Positions 6,328-11,474 of a DNA stretch of 11,572 nucleotides are shown in pieces (the first letter of the stretch is position 1; each line of letters begins with the position of its first letter). Position numbers and translations under genes: made by a program. Source of the DNA: Methanobacteriota archaeon. GTDB taxonomy: Archaea > Halobacteriota > Syntropharchaeia > JACQPP01. A model generated the notes under the pieces. That model was not told where the DNA came from. It did not search any database and was given only the letters and a program-made list of their open reading frames with translations. The stretch lies in NCBI GenBank assembly GCA_016207465.1, contig JACQPP010000020.1, positions 1-11,572 on the forward strand, written 5' to 3'.

Positions 6328-7713
6328 TCAACCGACTTCGGGTCCCCCCTTCCTCCTCACAATCCGTTCCACCCTCTCCTTGGCCCTGCGGAAGTCCTCC
6401 TCGGTGAGGACGAGTTTGCCTTTGAGGGCCTGGGGGTCTTTGACTCCCTCGCGGCGGATGGCTTCGAGGCTGGCGGTGTGGATGAGTTCTTCGATGTGGG
6501 CCCCGGTGTAGGGGACGTCCTCGATCATGCGGGCGAGGTGGGTGGGGGTGAGGCCGGGGGCGAGCTTGTGGCCGCGGAGGTGGATTTCAAAGACGGCCTG
6601 TTTCCATTCGACGCCGAAGTCCTTCTTGTTGGAGGGGTCGAAGACGAGGCGGCGGTCGATGCGGCCGGGGCGGTCGAGGAGGCTGAAGTCCACCATCTCG
6701 GGGACGTTGGTGCTGGCGAGGAGGAAGACGTTGCCCCGGGCCTCGGTGCCGTCGAGGTAGTCGAGGACGTCGGTGAGGGCGGGGGTGGTGAGGCCGAACT
6801 TCTCCTTGTTGGGGGCGAGGGCCTCGATGTCCTCCAGGTAGAGGATGGAGGGCTCCAGGGTGCGGGCGATGTCGAAGAGGTAGTCCCAGCCGAGGCGCTG
6901 GACGTCGCTGGGCTTGGCCTTGATGAAGGTGGACTTGCCGGCCACCCGGCGGCTGATGATGCGGGAGAGGAGGGTCTTCCCCATGCCCCGCTCCCCCTCC
7001 AGCATGAGGCCCCGGGGGACCCGGAGCTTGGCGGCCTCCACGGACTCCCGGTGGAGGACGGGCCAGAGGATGTTCTCCTCCACCTCGGTCTGGAAGTAGG
7101 GGGGGATGGCGATGTCGTCCCAGTCCACCTTGCCGGGGTCCATCTCCTCCCCGTAGACGGAGATGGCCTTCCCCCGGAGGGGGTTCTTCTCGTAGACGTG
7201 GGTGTTCACCACCTCGAAGAGGCTCTGGGCCAGCTCCTGCTCCTCCTTGCGGGTGTAGACGGAGATGGAGATGTGGTCGCTCCCCAGGTTGCCGTCGGGG
7301 CCGAGGACCATGAGCCCCTGGGGCTGGAAGGGGCTGGACTCCACCACCGCCCGGACCTTCTTCTTCTGGAGGCGGAACTCGCCGCCGAAGATGACCTCCT
7401 CCAGGGCCCCCGGGTCGTCGAGGCTCACGGAGAGGGGGGCCCCCTCCGGGGGCTCCTCGGCGCGGCCCCTCTCCACCTTCTCCGCCTTCTGGGTGAGTTC
7501 CTCCAGGGCCAGGGAGATGGCCCGGCTGAAGGTCACCGGGTAGCGGCGGTAGGTGCGCACCGAGCCGGAGAGGTTGCGGACGCCCAGGTAGGACTTGAGG
7601 AGGCGGTTCCTCTCCTCCCGGTTCATGCCGCCGGAGCCCAGGAGGTTCTTCAAGACCTCCGGGAGTTCTCCGCCCGCCGCGAATATCCGGGCCTCGAAGT
7701 CTTCACCGCTCAT
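6328..7713 (-). CDS. AAA-family ATPase with BCS1-like ED Walker B
   Basis: Classical-clade AAA ATPase of 461 residues with one ATPase module and about 220 N-terminal residues of unknown function. Walker A is GERGMGKT (240-247), the Walker B region ILYLEDIEAL (about 290-299), sensor 1 ASTN (333-336) and the second region of homology LLDRPGRIDRR, with arginine-finger candidates Arg348 and Arg351. The Walker B pair reads Glu-Asp rather than the usual Asp-Glu, as in BCS1-type translocases. The region before the core (SVYTRKEEQE, VYEKNPLRGKAISVYG) also recalls BCS1-like ATPases. The ATG at 7713 is preferred: upstream in-frame codons to 7788 run through the hairpin and encode nothing domain-like. 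The next gene is a small membrane protein, so a membrane or proteolysis-related unfolding role is possible but unproven. Confidence 0.88.
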   Translation of the reverse strand: MSGEDFEARIFAAGGELPEVLKNLLGSGGMNREERNRLLKSYLGVRNLSGSVRTYRRYPVTFSRAISLALEELTQKAEKVERGRAEEPPEGAPLSVSLDDPGALEEVIFGGEFRLQKKKVRAVVESSPFQPQGLMVLGPDGNLGSDHISISVYTRKEEQELAQSLFEVVNTHVYEKNPLRGKAISVYGEEMDPGKVDWDDIAIPPYFQTEVEENILWPVLHRESVEAAKLRVPRGLMLEGERGMGKTLLSRIISRRVAGKSTFIKAKPSDVQRLGWDYLFDIARTLEPSILYLEDIEALAPNKEKFGLTTPALTDVLDYLDGTEARGNVFLLASTNVPEMVDFSLLDRPGRIDRRLVFDPSNKKDFGVEWKQAVFEIHLRGHKLAPGLTPTHLARMIEDVPYTGAHIEELIHTASLEAIRREGVKDPQALKGKLVLTEEDFRRAKERVERIVRRKGGPEVG

Positions 7714-7750
7714 TTTTCCTCGCTCGGCTTCGCCTCGCTCGGAAAAGATG
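7711..7750 (-). repeat. Start-codon hairpin of the AAA gene (double tandem-GA module, GAA triloop)
   Basis: Arms TTTTCC (7714-7719) and GGAAAA (7741-7746), extended by CAT/ATG (7711-7713 with 7748-7750) if G7747 is bulged. On the minus strand the 21-nt interior (7740-7720) is fully explained as GA, GC, GA, GGC, triloop GAA, then GCC, GA, GC, GA: two tandem GA mismatch steps separated by Watson-Crick pairs. The start codon of the AAA gene (7713-7711) is the 3' end of the element, on the same strand as the GNA triloop. Confidence 0.8.
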
Positions 7751-7787
7751 ATGGGGGTCGCAGGAGAAAAACCCCTCGCCTCCTTCA

Positions 7788-7824
7788 TGATTTTTTTCGC
7801 GAGTGCAACGAGCGAAAAAAATCA
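7788..7824 (+). repeat. Stop-codon hairpin of the p30 gene (tandem GA, GCA triloop; opposite strand to the gene)
   Basis: Perfect 13-bp arms TGATTTTTTTCGC (7788-7800) and GCGAAAAAAATCA (7812-7824). The 11-nt loop GAGTGCAACGA (7801-7811) folds as GA/GA mismatches, G-C and T-A pairs, and GCA triloop. The p30 stop codon (minus TGA, 7824-7822) is the outer end of the arm. On the p30 coding strand the stop is followed by T7, so the arm could also work as an archaeal U-rich termination signal. Confidence 0.85.
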
Positions 7825-8520
7825 GAGGCCGCGCCGCTGCAGGATGGCCGCCGGGGTCTCGGTGAGGGAGCGGCGGGCCTCCTCGGGGCTCATGCCGAGG
7901 ACCTGGCCCATGGCCTCGGCGTCGCGGGGGGCCCGCAAATCCAGGGGCTCCCGGGCCTGGGTGGTGAGGAGAGTGGCCGCCCCGTATTTGCGGGCCAGCA
8001 TGAGGTTCCGCCCCATGGCCTTCAGGTAGTTGGACCGCCCGGTCCCCCGCGTGTGGATGAGGGTATGGAGGGGGAACTCGATGGCCACATGGTTCTCCCG
8101 GGCGGAGCGCACCACAATGTGGTCGAGGGGACCCGGGGAGGAGAGGAAGTCCACCCGGCTGTCTTCGGCGGCGGCCCGGGTGACCTCCACGGGGCCGCAG
8201 CGCACCGCGAGGACCCCGGCGCGGCCCCCCATGCGGGCCAGGGTCTCCTTCAACTGGCCCCGGGTGGAGGGCACAATCTCGGTTCCCCGGACCAGCCCCG
8301 GCTGCCCAAGGGGAGGGGGGCCTGTGTTTTCAACGGAGCCCCCCTCCCCTTTGCGCCTTCCGACTGCGTCGGAAGTCCTCTGCTCCGAAGGAGCCGAGGA
8401 CAGGCCATCCCCACCCCCCATGGTCGTCATCAGGGCCCCGCGGCTCCACCCCCACTCCCGGAAGGGGGTCTCCCGGGGGCGGGAAAGGCGCAGGTGGAGG
8501 TCAATGTAGCCCTTCTCCAT
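7822..8520 (-). CDS. rnp3: RNase P protein component p30 (Rpp30-like), with a 31-residue insertion
   Basis: Protein subunit of archaeal RNase P, the ribonucleoprotein that matures tRNA 5' ends. The family is recognised by NHVAIEFPLHTLI, GTGRSNYLKAMGRNLMLARKYG, LLTTQAREPLDLRAPRD and a C-terminal segment ending ILQRRGL, the same order as in Pyrococcus and Methanocaldococcus p30. The N-terminus YIDLHLRL supplies the first strand of the barrel. The 232 residues are slightly long because residues 41-71 are a low-complexity stretch encoded by three consecutive hairpins (8308-8400); without it the length is 201, near the family norm. The ATG at 8520 is 3 bp after the stop of the upstream gene, so translation is coupled in the purA/Trm112 operon. 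The insertion lies between predicted early strands and is probably a surface loop. Confidence 0.85.
   Translation of the reverse strand: MEKGYIDLHLRLSRPRETPFREWGWSRGALMTTMGGGDGLSSAPSEQRTSDAVGRRKGEGGSVENTGPPPLGQPGLVRGTEIVPSTRGQLKETLARMGGRAGVLAVRCGPVEVTRAAAEDSRVDFLSSPGPLDHIVVRSARENHVAIEFPLHTLIHTRGTGRSNYLKAMGRNLMLARKYGAATLLTTQAREPLDLRAPRDAEAMGQVLGMSPEEARRSLTETPAAILQRRGL
8308..8400. repeat. Three-hairpin composite repeat inserted in frame in the p30 gene
   Basis: Length 93 bp, exactly 31 codons. Hairpin 1: 14-bp perfect arms 8308-8321 (AAGGGGAGGGGGGC) and 8338-8351, loop of 16 nt. Hairpin 2: CTTCCGAC (8357-8364) and GTCGGAAG (8368-8375) around TGC, which is GCA on the minus strand. Hairpin 3: TCCTC/GAGGA and GCTCC/GGAGC arms (8376-8400) around GAA, with one mismatch (T8381/C8395). 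The order and the core CGACTNCGTCG match the intergenic cluster at 781-860. No clear flanking target-site duplication is seen. Confidence 0.65.
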
Positions 8521-8523
8521 GAT

Positions 8524-9216
8524 TCACGATTTCCGCGCCGGGGACAGATGGCGGAGGCCGAAGAGGAGAAGGAGGAAGAGGAGCACTACCCCCCCAAGGG
8601 CCAGCACGAAGGAGGCCGGGGGCTCTCCCCGCCCCACCAGGAGGGTCGATGCCAGGAGGAAGAAGAGGGCGAGAGAGCCCCCGGCGGCCCAGAGGCCCCA
8701 TGCACTCCCCGGCCGCGCGGGGGCCACCACGGGGGCCGGCGGCTCCTCCGGGACCTCCGGGGTTCTCCCGGAGATGGCAGGGGCAGATGGCTCGGGGGCC
8801 TCAGGCTCCGGCTTCACCGGTGGCGGGGGGCCCGGAGTGGCCTCCCCGAGGAGGAGGCGGAACCCCTTCTTCTGGGCCCCGTATCCGGCGGTCACCAGAA
8901 TCTCCCCCCGCAGGGGAACCGGGGCGCCCTTCGGGACCCGCAGGAGGACCGCCACCCGTTCCTCCCCTTTCACATAGGGGTTGTCCTTGAGGAAGATGGC
9001 CGCGTTCTTCAGCCCCTCCCCAGCCGAGAGGTGGACGTGGGCGGGCTCCCCGTGGTTCACCAAGCGGAGTTCGAGGCTTGACTCCTCCCCGCCGGCCAGG
9101 GGGACCCGCACCTCCGGGTGCTCGAACTCGATGGAGTTCTTCTCCCGCCGCCCCAGGTGGATGGTCTGGACGGCCGGGGGACCCGGTCCGCTCTGTTTGC
9201 TCCGGAGGAGGGGCAT
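8524..9216 (-). CDS. Membrane-anchored protein with N-terminal beta domain, function unknown
   Basis: Protein of 230 residues that I cannot assign. Residues about 20-125 look like an immunoglobulin-like beta-sandwich (SSLELRLVNHGEPAHVHLSA, then RVAVLLRVPKGAPVPLRGEI and LVTAGYGAQ). A proline- and glutamate-rich linker follows (126-170), then two membrane helices near 172-193 and 203-221, with a short basic tail (LRHLSPARKS). The NHGxPxHVHL pattern reminds me of a conserved archaeal, chiefly haloarchaeal, uncharacterised family, but I cannot name it with certainty. The ATG at 9216 overlaps the stop of the Trm112-like gene by one base (TGATG), and p30 starts 3 bp after its stop, so it sits in the middle of a tightly coupled operon. 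Confidence 0.75.
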   Translation of the reverse strand: MPLLRSKQSGPGPPAVQTIHLGRREKNSIEFEHPEVRVPLAGGEESSLELRLVNHGEPAHVHLSAGEGLKNAAIFLKDNPYVKGEERVAVLLRVPKGAPVPLRGEILVTAGYGAQKKGFRLLLGEATPGPPPPVKPEPEAPEPSAPAISGRTPEVPEEPPAPVVAPARPGSAWGLWAAGGSLALFFLLASTLLVGRGEPPASFVLALGGVVLLFLLLLFGLRHLSPARKS

Positions 9217-9401
9217 CAGCGGTCGCGCAGGTCCGGGGGCAGCAGGTTGGGGATGGCGTCCTCGATGGGATACCTCTCCCTGCACTTGGGGCAGGTGAGC
9301 TCGCCGCGGACAATCTCCTGGGGGGTCTCCTCGGCCACCGTCAATTGGAGCTCCCCCTTGCAGAGGGGGCACGCCAGAATCTCCATGAGGTCCCGCTTCA
9401 T
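9216..9401 (-). CDS. Trm112-family zinc-ribbon protein
   Basis: Small protein of 61 residues. Two CxxC pairs, ACPLCKGEL (Cys11, Cys14) and LTCPKCRERYPIEDAIPNLLP (Cys37, Cys40), form the zinc ribbon typical of Trm112 and its bacterial relative YcaR. Archaeal and eukaryotic Trm112 bind and activate several class I methyltransferases that act on tRNA, rRNA and release factor. The ATG at 9401 lies 2 bp after the purA stop; its stop overlaps the next gene by one base. A METTL7-like methyltransferase is present in the same window, but in a separate transcript with its own small zinc protein, so no partnership is claimed. Confidence 0.88.
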   Translation of the reverse strand: MKRDLMEILACPLCKGELQLTVAEETPQEIVRGELTCPKCRERYPIEDAIPNLLPPDLRDR

Positions 9402-9403
9402 GG

Positions 9404-10420
9404 TCACCTCCTCCCGCCGTTGCGGAGGTCTATGATCTCGGAGACCTCGGGGCCGGTGGAGAGCAGGGTGAAGGGGACCCCGGTGTCGGCCTCGGCGCGG
9501 CGCACAAACTCCTTCACCGCTGGGCTCAGTTCCTCCAGTCTCTTCGCCCCCCGGCAGGAGGGGTCCACCTTGTCCAGCCCCGTGAGGGCCGCCTCCGTGG
9601 CACCGTTCACCATGGCCGAGTAGCGGGCCATGGCCCCATCCCAGAGGCCCACCCGCCGCCTTCGCCCCGTCACCGTCCCATACTCCTCGATGCCCCGCTT
9701 CTGGGCCTCCTCCGGCGGAATCTCGGTCTGGAAGGGGCCCTGCCCCACCCGGGTGGGGAAGGCCTTGAAGATGACCACCACATGCTCCACCCGCGTGGGC
9801 CCCAGCCCCACGTCGGCGAGAATCTGGGAGGCGCTGGTGTCCTTGCTGGTCACAAACGGGTAGGTCCCGTAGTAGAGGGAGATGCCGAAGCCCTGGGTCC
9901 CCTCCACCAGCACGTTCTTCCCCGCCCGCAGGGCCCCGTCCAGCTCCCGGGGCACGTCGGTGAGGTAGTCCCGCAGCTCGGGGACCTGGTGGGCCAGCCG
10001 GGCGATGCGCAGGACCCGATCCGCGTTCGCGGAGCCGCACCCCGACTGGGTGGAGCCGATGGTCTTCGCCATGAACTCGTTCCCCTGCTCATACTGGATG
10101 TGGCGCTCCTCGATGACGCCGCACCGCTCATCCACCCCCACCCGCCCCCGGACCTTCAGGGTCTCCACCTCCTGCAGGAACACCCGGGGGTCCACCAGCA
10201 CCCCGGTCCCCACCAGCAGCCGGGACCCCAGGTGGGCGTAGCCCGAGGGAATCATCCGCACCCCGTGCTTCTCCCCCGCCACATCCACCGTGTGGCCCGC
10301 GTTGGGACCCACTCCGCCCCGGGCCACGATGTGGACCCGGTCCCTCTGGGCCAGGTAGGCCACCACCTTCCCCTTGCCCTCATCCCCGAAGTAGCCCCCC
10401 ACCACGACCGTTGCGCCCAT
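9404..10420 (-). CDS. purA: Adenylosuccinate synthetase, short archaeal form
   Basis: Catalyses IMP + aspartate + GTP to adenylosuccinate, the first committed step to AMP. At 338 residues it matches the shortened archaeal type rather than the bacterial enzyme of about 430. The P-loop-like motif FGDEGKGK (about 11-18) carries the catalytic Asp; GVGPNAGHTVD holds the catalytic His; KTIGSTQSGCGSANADR, VLVEGTQGFG, TSKDTSAS and EYGTVTGRRRRVGLWDG are the IMP-, GTP- and aspartate-site segments. One oddity is GGYFGDEGKGK, where most relatives have Gln (GGQWGDEGKGK or GGQFGDEGKGK) at the Tyr position. The ATG at 10420 is correct because the conserved motif begins about ten residues later and a TATA box lies about 29 nt upstream; in-frame codons further up read through the intergenic hairpins and the PAC2 gene antisense. 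Confidence 0.95.
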   Translation of the reverse strand: MGATVVVGGYFGDEGKGKVVAYLAQRDRVHIVARGGVGPNAGHTVDVAGEKHGVRMIPSGYAHLGSRLLVGTGVLVDPRVFLQEVETLKVRGRVGVDERCGVIEERHIQYEQGNEFMAKTIGSTQSGCGSANADRVLRIARLAHQVPELRDYLTDVPRELDGALRAGKNVLVEGTQGFGISLYYGTYPFVTSKDTSASQILADVGLGPTRVEHVVVIFKAFPTRVGQGPFQTEIPPEEAQKRGIEEYGTVTGRRRRVGLWDGAMARYSAMVNGATEAALTGLDKVDPSCRGAKRLEELSPAVKEFVRRAEADTGVPFTLLSTGPEVSEIIDLRNGGRR

Positions 10421-10444
10421 TGTGCTCGGTATTACGTTGAAAAC

Positions 10445-10453
10445 GGTAAAAGC
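10445..10453 (-). promoter_or_regulatory. TATA-like box of the purA operon
   Basis: The minus strand reads GCTTTTACC, centred about 29 nt upstream of the purA ATG at 10420, so the mRNA is probably leaderless. It touches the proximal arm of the hairpin at 10451-10483. Confidence 0.5.
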
Positions 10454-10483
10454 CTTTTTCCTCGCTTCGCTCGGAAAAAGGCT
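10451..10483 (-). repeat. Upstream hairpin of purA (tandem GA, GAA triloop)
   Basis: Perfect 11-bp arms AGCCTTTTTCC (10451-10461) and GGAAAAAGGCT (10473-10483). On the minus strand, which is the purA coding strand, the 11-nt loop is GAGCGAAGCGA: GA/GA mismatches, two G-C pairs, GAA triloop. Here the element lies just upstream of the TATA box instead of between box and start codon. Confidence 0.85.
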
Positions 10484-10511
10484 CAATCCCGGAGGGGGAA
10501 AATCCCGCACA

Positions 10512-10520
10512 AGGTTTATC
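10512..10520 (+). promoter_or_regulatory. TATA box of the PAC2 gene
   Basis: AGGTTTATC lies about 52 nt upstream of the ATG at 10568, and its last two bases begin the left arm of the hairpin at 10519-10557. Expected transcription start is near 10542, within the hairpin interior. Confidence 0.55.
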
Positions 10521-10557
10521 CTTTTTCCGAACGAGCGCAGCGAGTGAGGAAAAAGGA
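10519..10557 (+). repeat. Start-region hairpin of the PAC2 gene (double tandem-GA module, GCA triloop)
   Basis: Perfect 10-bp arms TCCTTTTTCC (10519-10528) and GGAAAAAGGA (10548-10557). The 19-nt interior (10529-10547) is fully explained as GA, AC, GA, GC, triloop GCA, then GC, GA, GT, GA: two tandem GA steps separated by Watson-Crick pairs. The GNA strand is the coding strand; the PAC2 ATG follows 10 bp later. Confidence 0.85.
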
Positions 10558-10567
10558 CCCTGGAAAC

Positions 10568-11368
10568 ATGACCACCAACGAGGTCCGCGTCGAATACGAC
10601 GGGGCCCCCCTCCCCAAACTGAAAGACCCAGTCCTGGTGGAGGGGCTCAGCGGGGTGGGCAACGTGGGCCTCCTCGCCGCCGAGCAGATGGCCCACGCCC
10701 TCCAGGGCCAGCGCATCGGCAGCCTCTACAGCCCCTACTTCACCTACTCCATGTCCACCATCCCCGGCATCGAGAGCCGCGAGGGGGTCGCCGAGCTCCT
10801 CCGCGACGACCTCTACGCCGTCCCCCGCCACAACCTCCTCCTCCTGGTGGGCCCCTACCAGGGGAGCGTCCCCGAGTCCTTCTACCACCTCGCCCAGAAA
10901 ATCCTCGACCTCTGCGACCGGCACGGCTGCCGCCGCCTCGTCGCCCTCGGCGGCTACGGCGTCGGCCGCGTGGTGGAGAAGCCCCACGTCTACGCTGTCG
11001 CCAGCCACCCCCCCGTCCTCCAGAAAGCCATCGGCCTCGGGGCCACCGAGATGCGCGCCGGCATGGTCACCGGCGTCTCCGGCCTCCTCCTCGCCCTCGC
11101 CCGCGAGCGCGACAAGGAGGCCCTCTGCCTCCTCGGCGAGACCCACGGCTCCTACCCCGACCCCAAGGGGGCCGAGGCCACCCTCGGCGTCCTCGACCGC
11201 TACCTCGACATCCGGGTGGACGCCCGGGAACTCCAGGAGAAACAGAAACTCCTCGAAGAGGAACTCCGCCGCGGGGCCCGGGCCATCCGCCAGATCGCCG
11301 AGGCCAAAGAGGAGGCCCAGCAGGAAGAGGAAGAATCCAAGAAAGACGAACTCCGCTACATCGGGTAG
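10568..11368 (+). CDS. PAC2-family protein (archaeal proteasome-assembly-chaperone homologue)
   Basis: Protein of 266 residues. The segment DPVLVEGLSGVGNVGLLAAEQM is the PAC2 family N-terminus, followed by YFTYSMSTIPGI, LLLLVGPYQG and LVALGGYGVGR of the Rossmann-like core. The C-terminal 50 residues (from about 217, ELQEKQKLLEEELRRG onward) are charged and predicted to be a coiled coil ending DELRYIG. Archaeal PAC2 proteins are homologues of the chaperones that assist 20S proteasome assembly, although many have no proven role. The C-terminus has Tyr third from the end, so it is not a classical hydrophobic-Tyr-X motif that docks into proteasome pockets. Transcribed divergently from purA with hairpins facing both ways between them. 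Confidence 0.9.
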   Translation: MTTNEVRVEYDGAPLPKLKDPVLVEGLSGVGNVGLLAAEQMAHALQGQRIGSLYSPYFTYSMSTIPGIESREGVAELLRDDLYAVPRHNLLLLVGPYQGSVPESFYHLAQKILDLCDRHGCRRLVALGGYGVGRVVEKPHVYAVASHPPVLQKAIGLGATEMRAGMVTGVSGLLLALARERDKEALCLLGETHGSYPDPKGAEATLGVLDRYLDIRVDARELQEKQKLLEEELRRGARAIRQIAEAKEEAQQEEEESKKDELRYIG

Positions 11369-11396
11369 AAATTTTCGCCGAAGGCGAAAATTTCTA
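11366..11396 (+). repeat. Stop-codon hairpin of the PAC2 gene (GAA triloop)
   Basis: Perfect 14-bp arms TAGAAATTTTCGCC (11366-11379) and GGCGAAAATTTCTA (11383-11396) around GAA. The TAG stop codon is the outer end of the left arm. This copy lacks the GA mismatches: the triloop sits directly on the Watson-Crick stem. Its arm core ATTTTCGC is shared with the stop hairpin of the rhodanese gene. Confidence 0.85.
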
Positions 11397-11428
11397 AAAA
11401 GGGGGCGCCGGCCCCGCTACCGCGGGCA

Positions 11429-11437
11429 ACCTTTATC
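11429..11437 (+). promoter_or_regulatory. TATA box of the CaiB/BaiF gene
   Basis: ACCTTTATC is centred about 30 nt upstream of the ATG at 11463, so the mRNA should be leaderless or nearly so. The last bases of the box join the left arm of the hairpin at 11436-11474. Confidence 0.6.
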
Positions 11438-11474
11438 TTTTTTCCATGCGAGCGTAGCGAGCATGGAAAAAAGA
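11436..11474 (+). repeat. Start-codon hairpin of the CaiB/BaiF gene (tandem GA, GTA triloop)
   Basis: Perfect 14-bp arms TCTTTTTTCCATGC (11436-11449) and GCATGGAAAAAAGA (11461-11474). The 11-nt loop GAGCGTAGCGA (11450-11460) folds as GA/GA mismatches, two G-C pairs and a GTA triloop. The ATG at 11463-11465 and the next three codons (GAA AAA AGA) lie in the right arm, so the palindrome extends into coding sequence. Confidence 0.88.

Noticed and set aside
7714..7788. Start of the AAA gene at the ATG at 7788
   Set aside because: The extra 25 residues are encoded by the intergenic hairpin region and would overlap the distal arm of the p30 stop hairpin; the ATG at 7713 follows directly after its own hairpin.
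6325..9081. A very long plus-strand open frame of more than 900 codons
   Set aside because: It is antisense to the AAA, p30 and membrane-protein genes, has a Glu/Gly/Val/Leu-biased composition and no domain; it results from the extreme third-position G+C.
10421..11146. N-terminal extension of PurA by about 240 residues
   Set aside because: The extension runs antisense through the PAC2 gene and two hairpins; the conserved PurA N-terminus and TATA spacing support the ATG at 10420.
11397..11428. Additional G+C-rich inverted repeat (GGGGCGCCGGCCCC, CCGC/GCGG) before the CaiB TATA box
   Set aside because: Short and of a kind expected by chance in DNA of this composition; lacks the cap motif.
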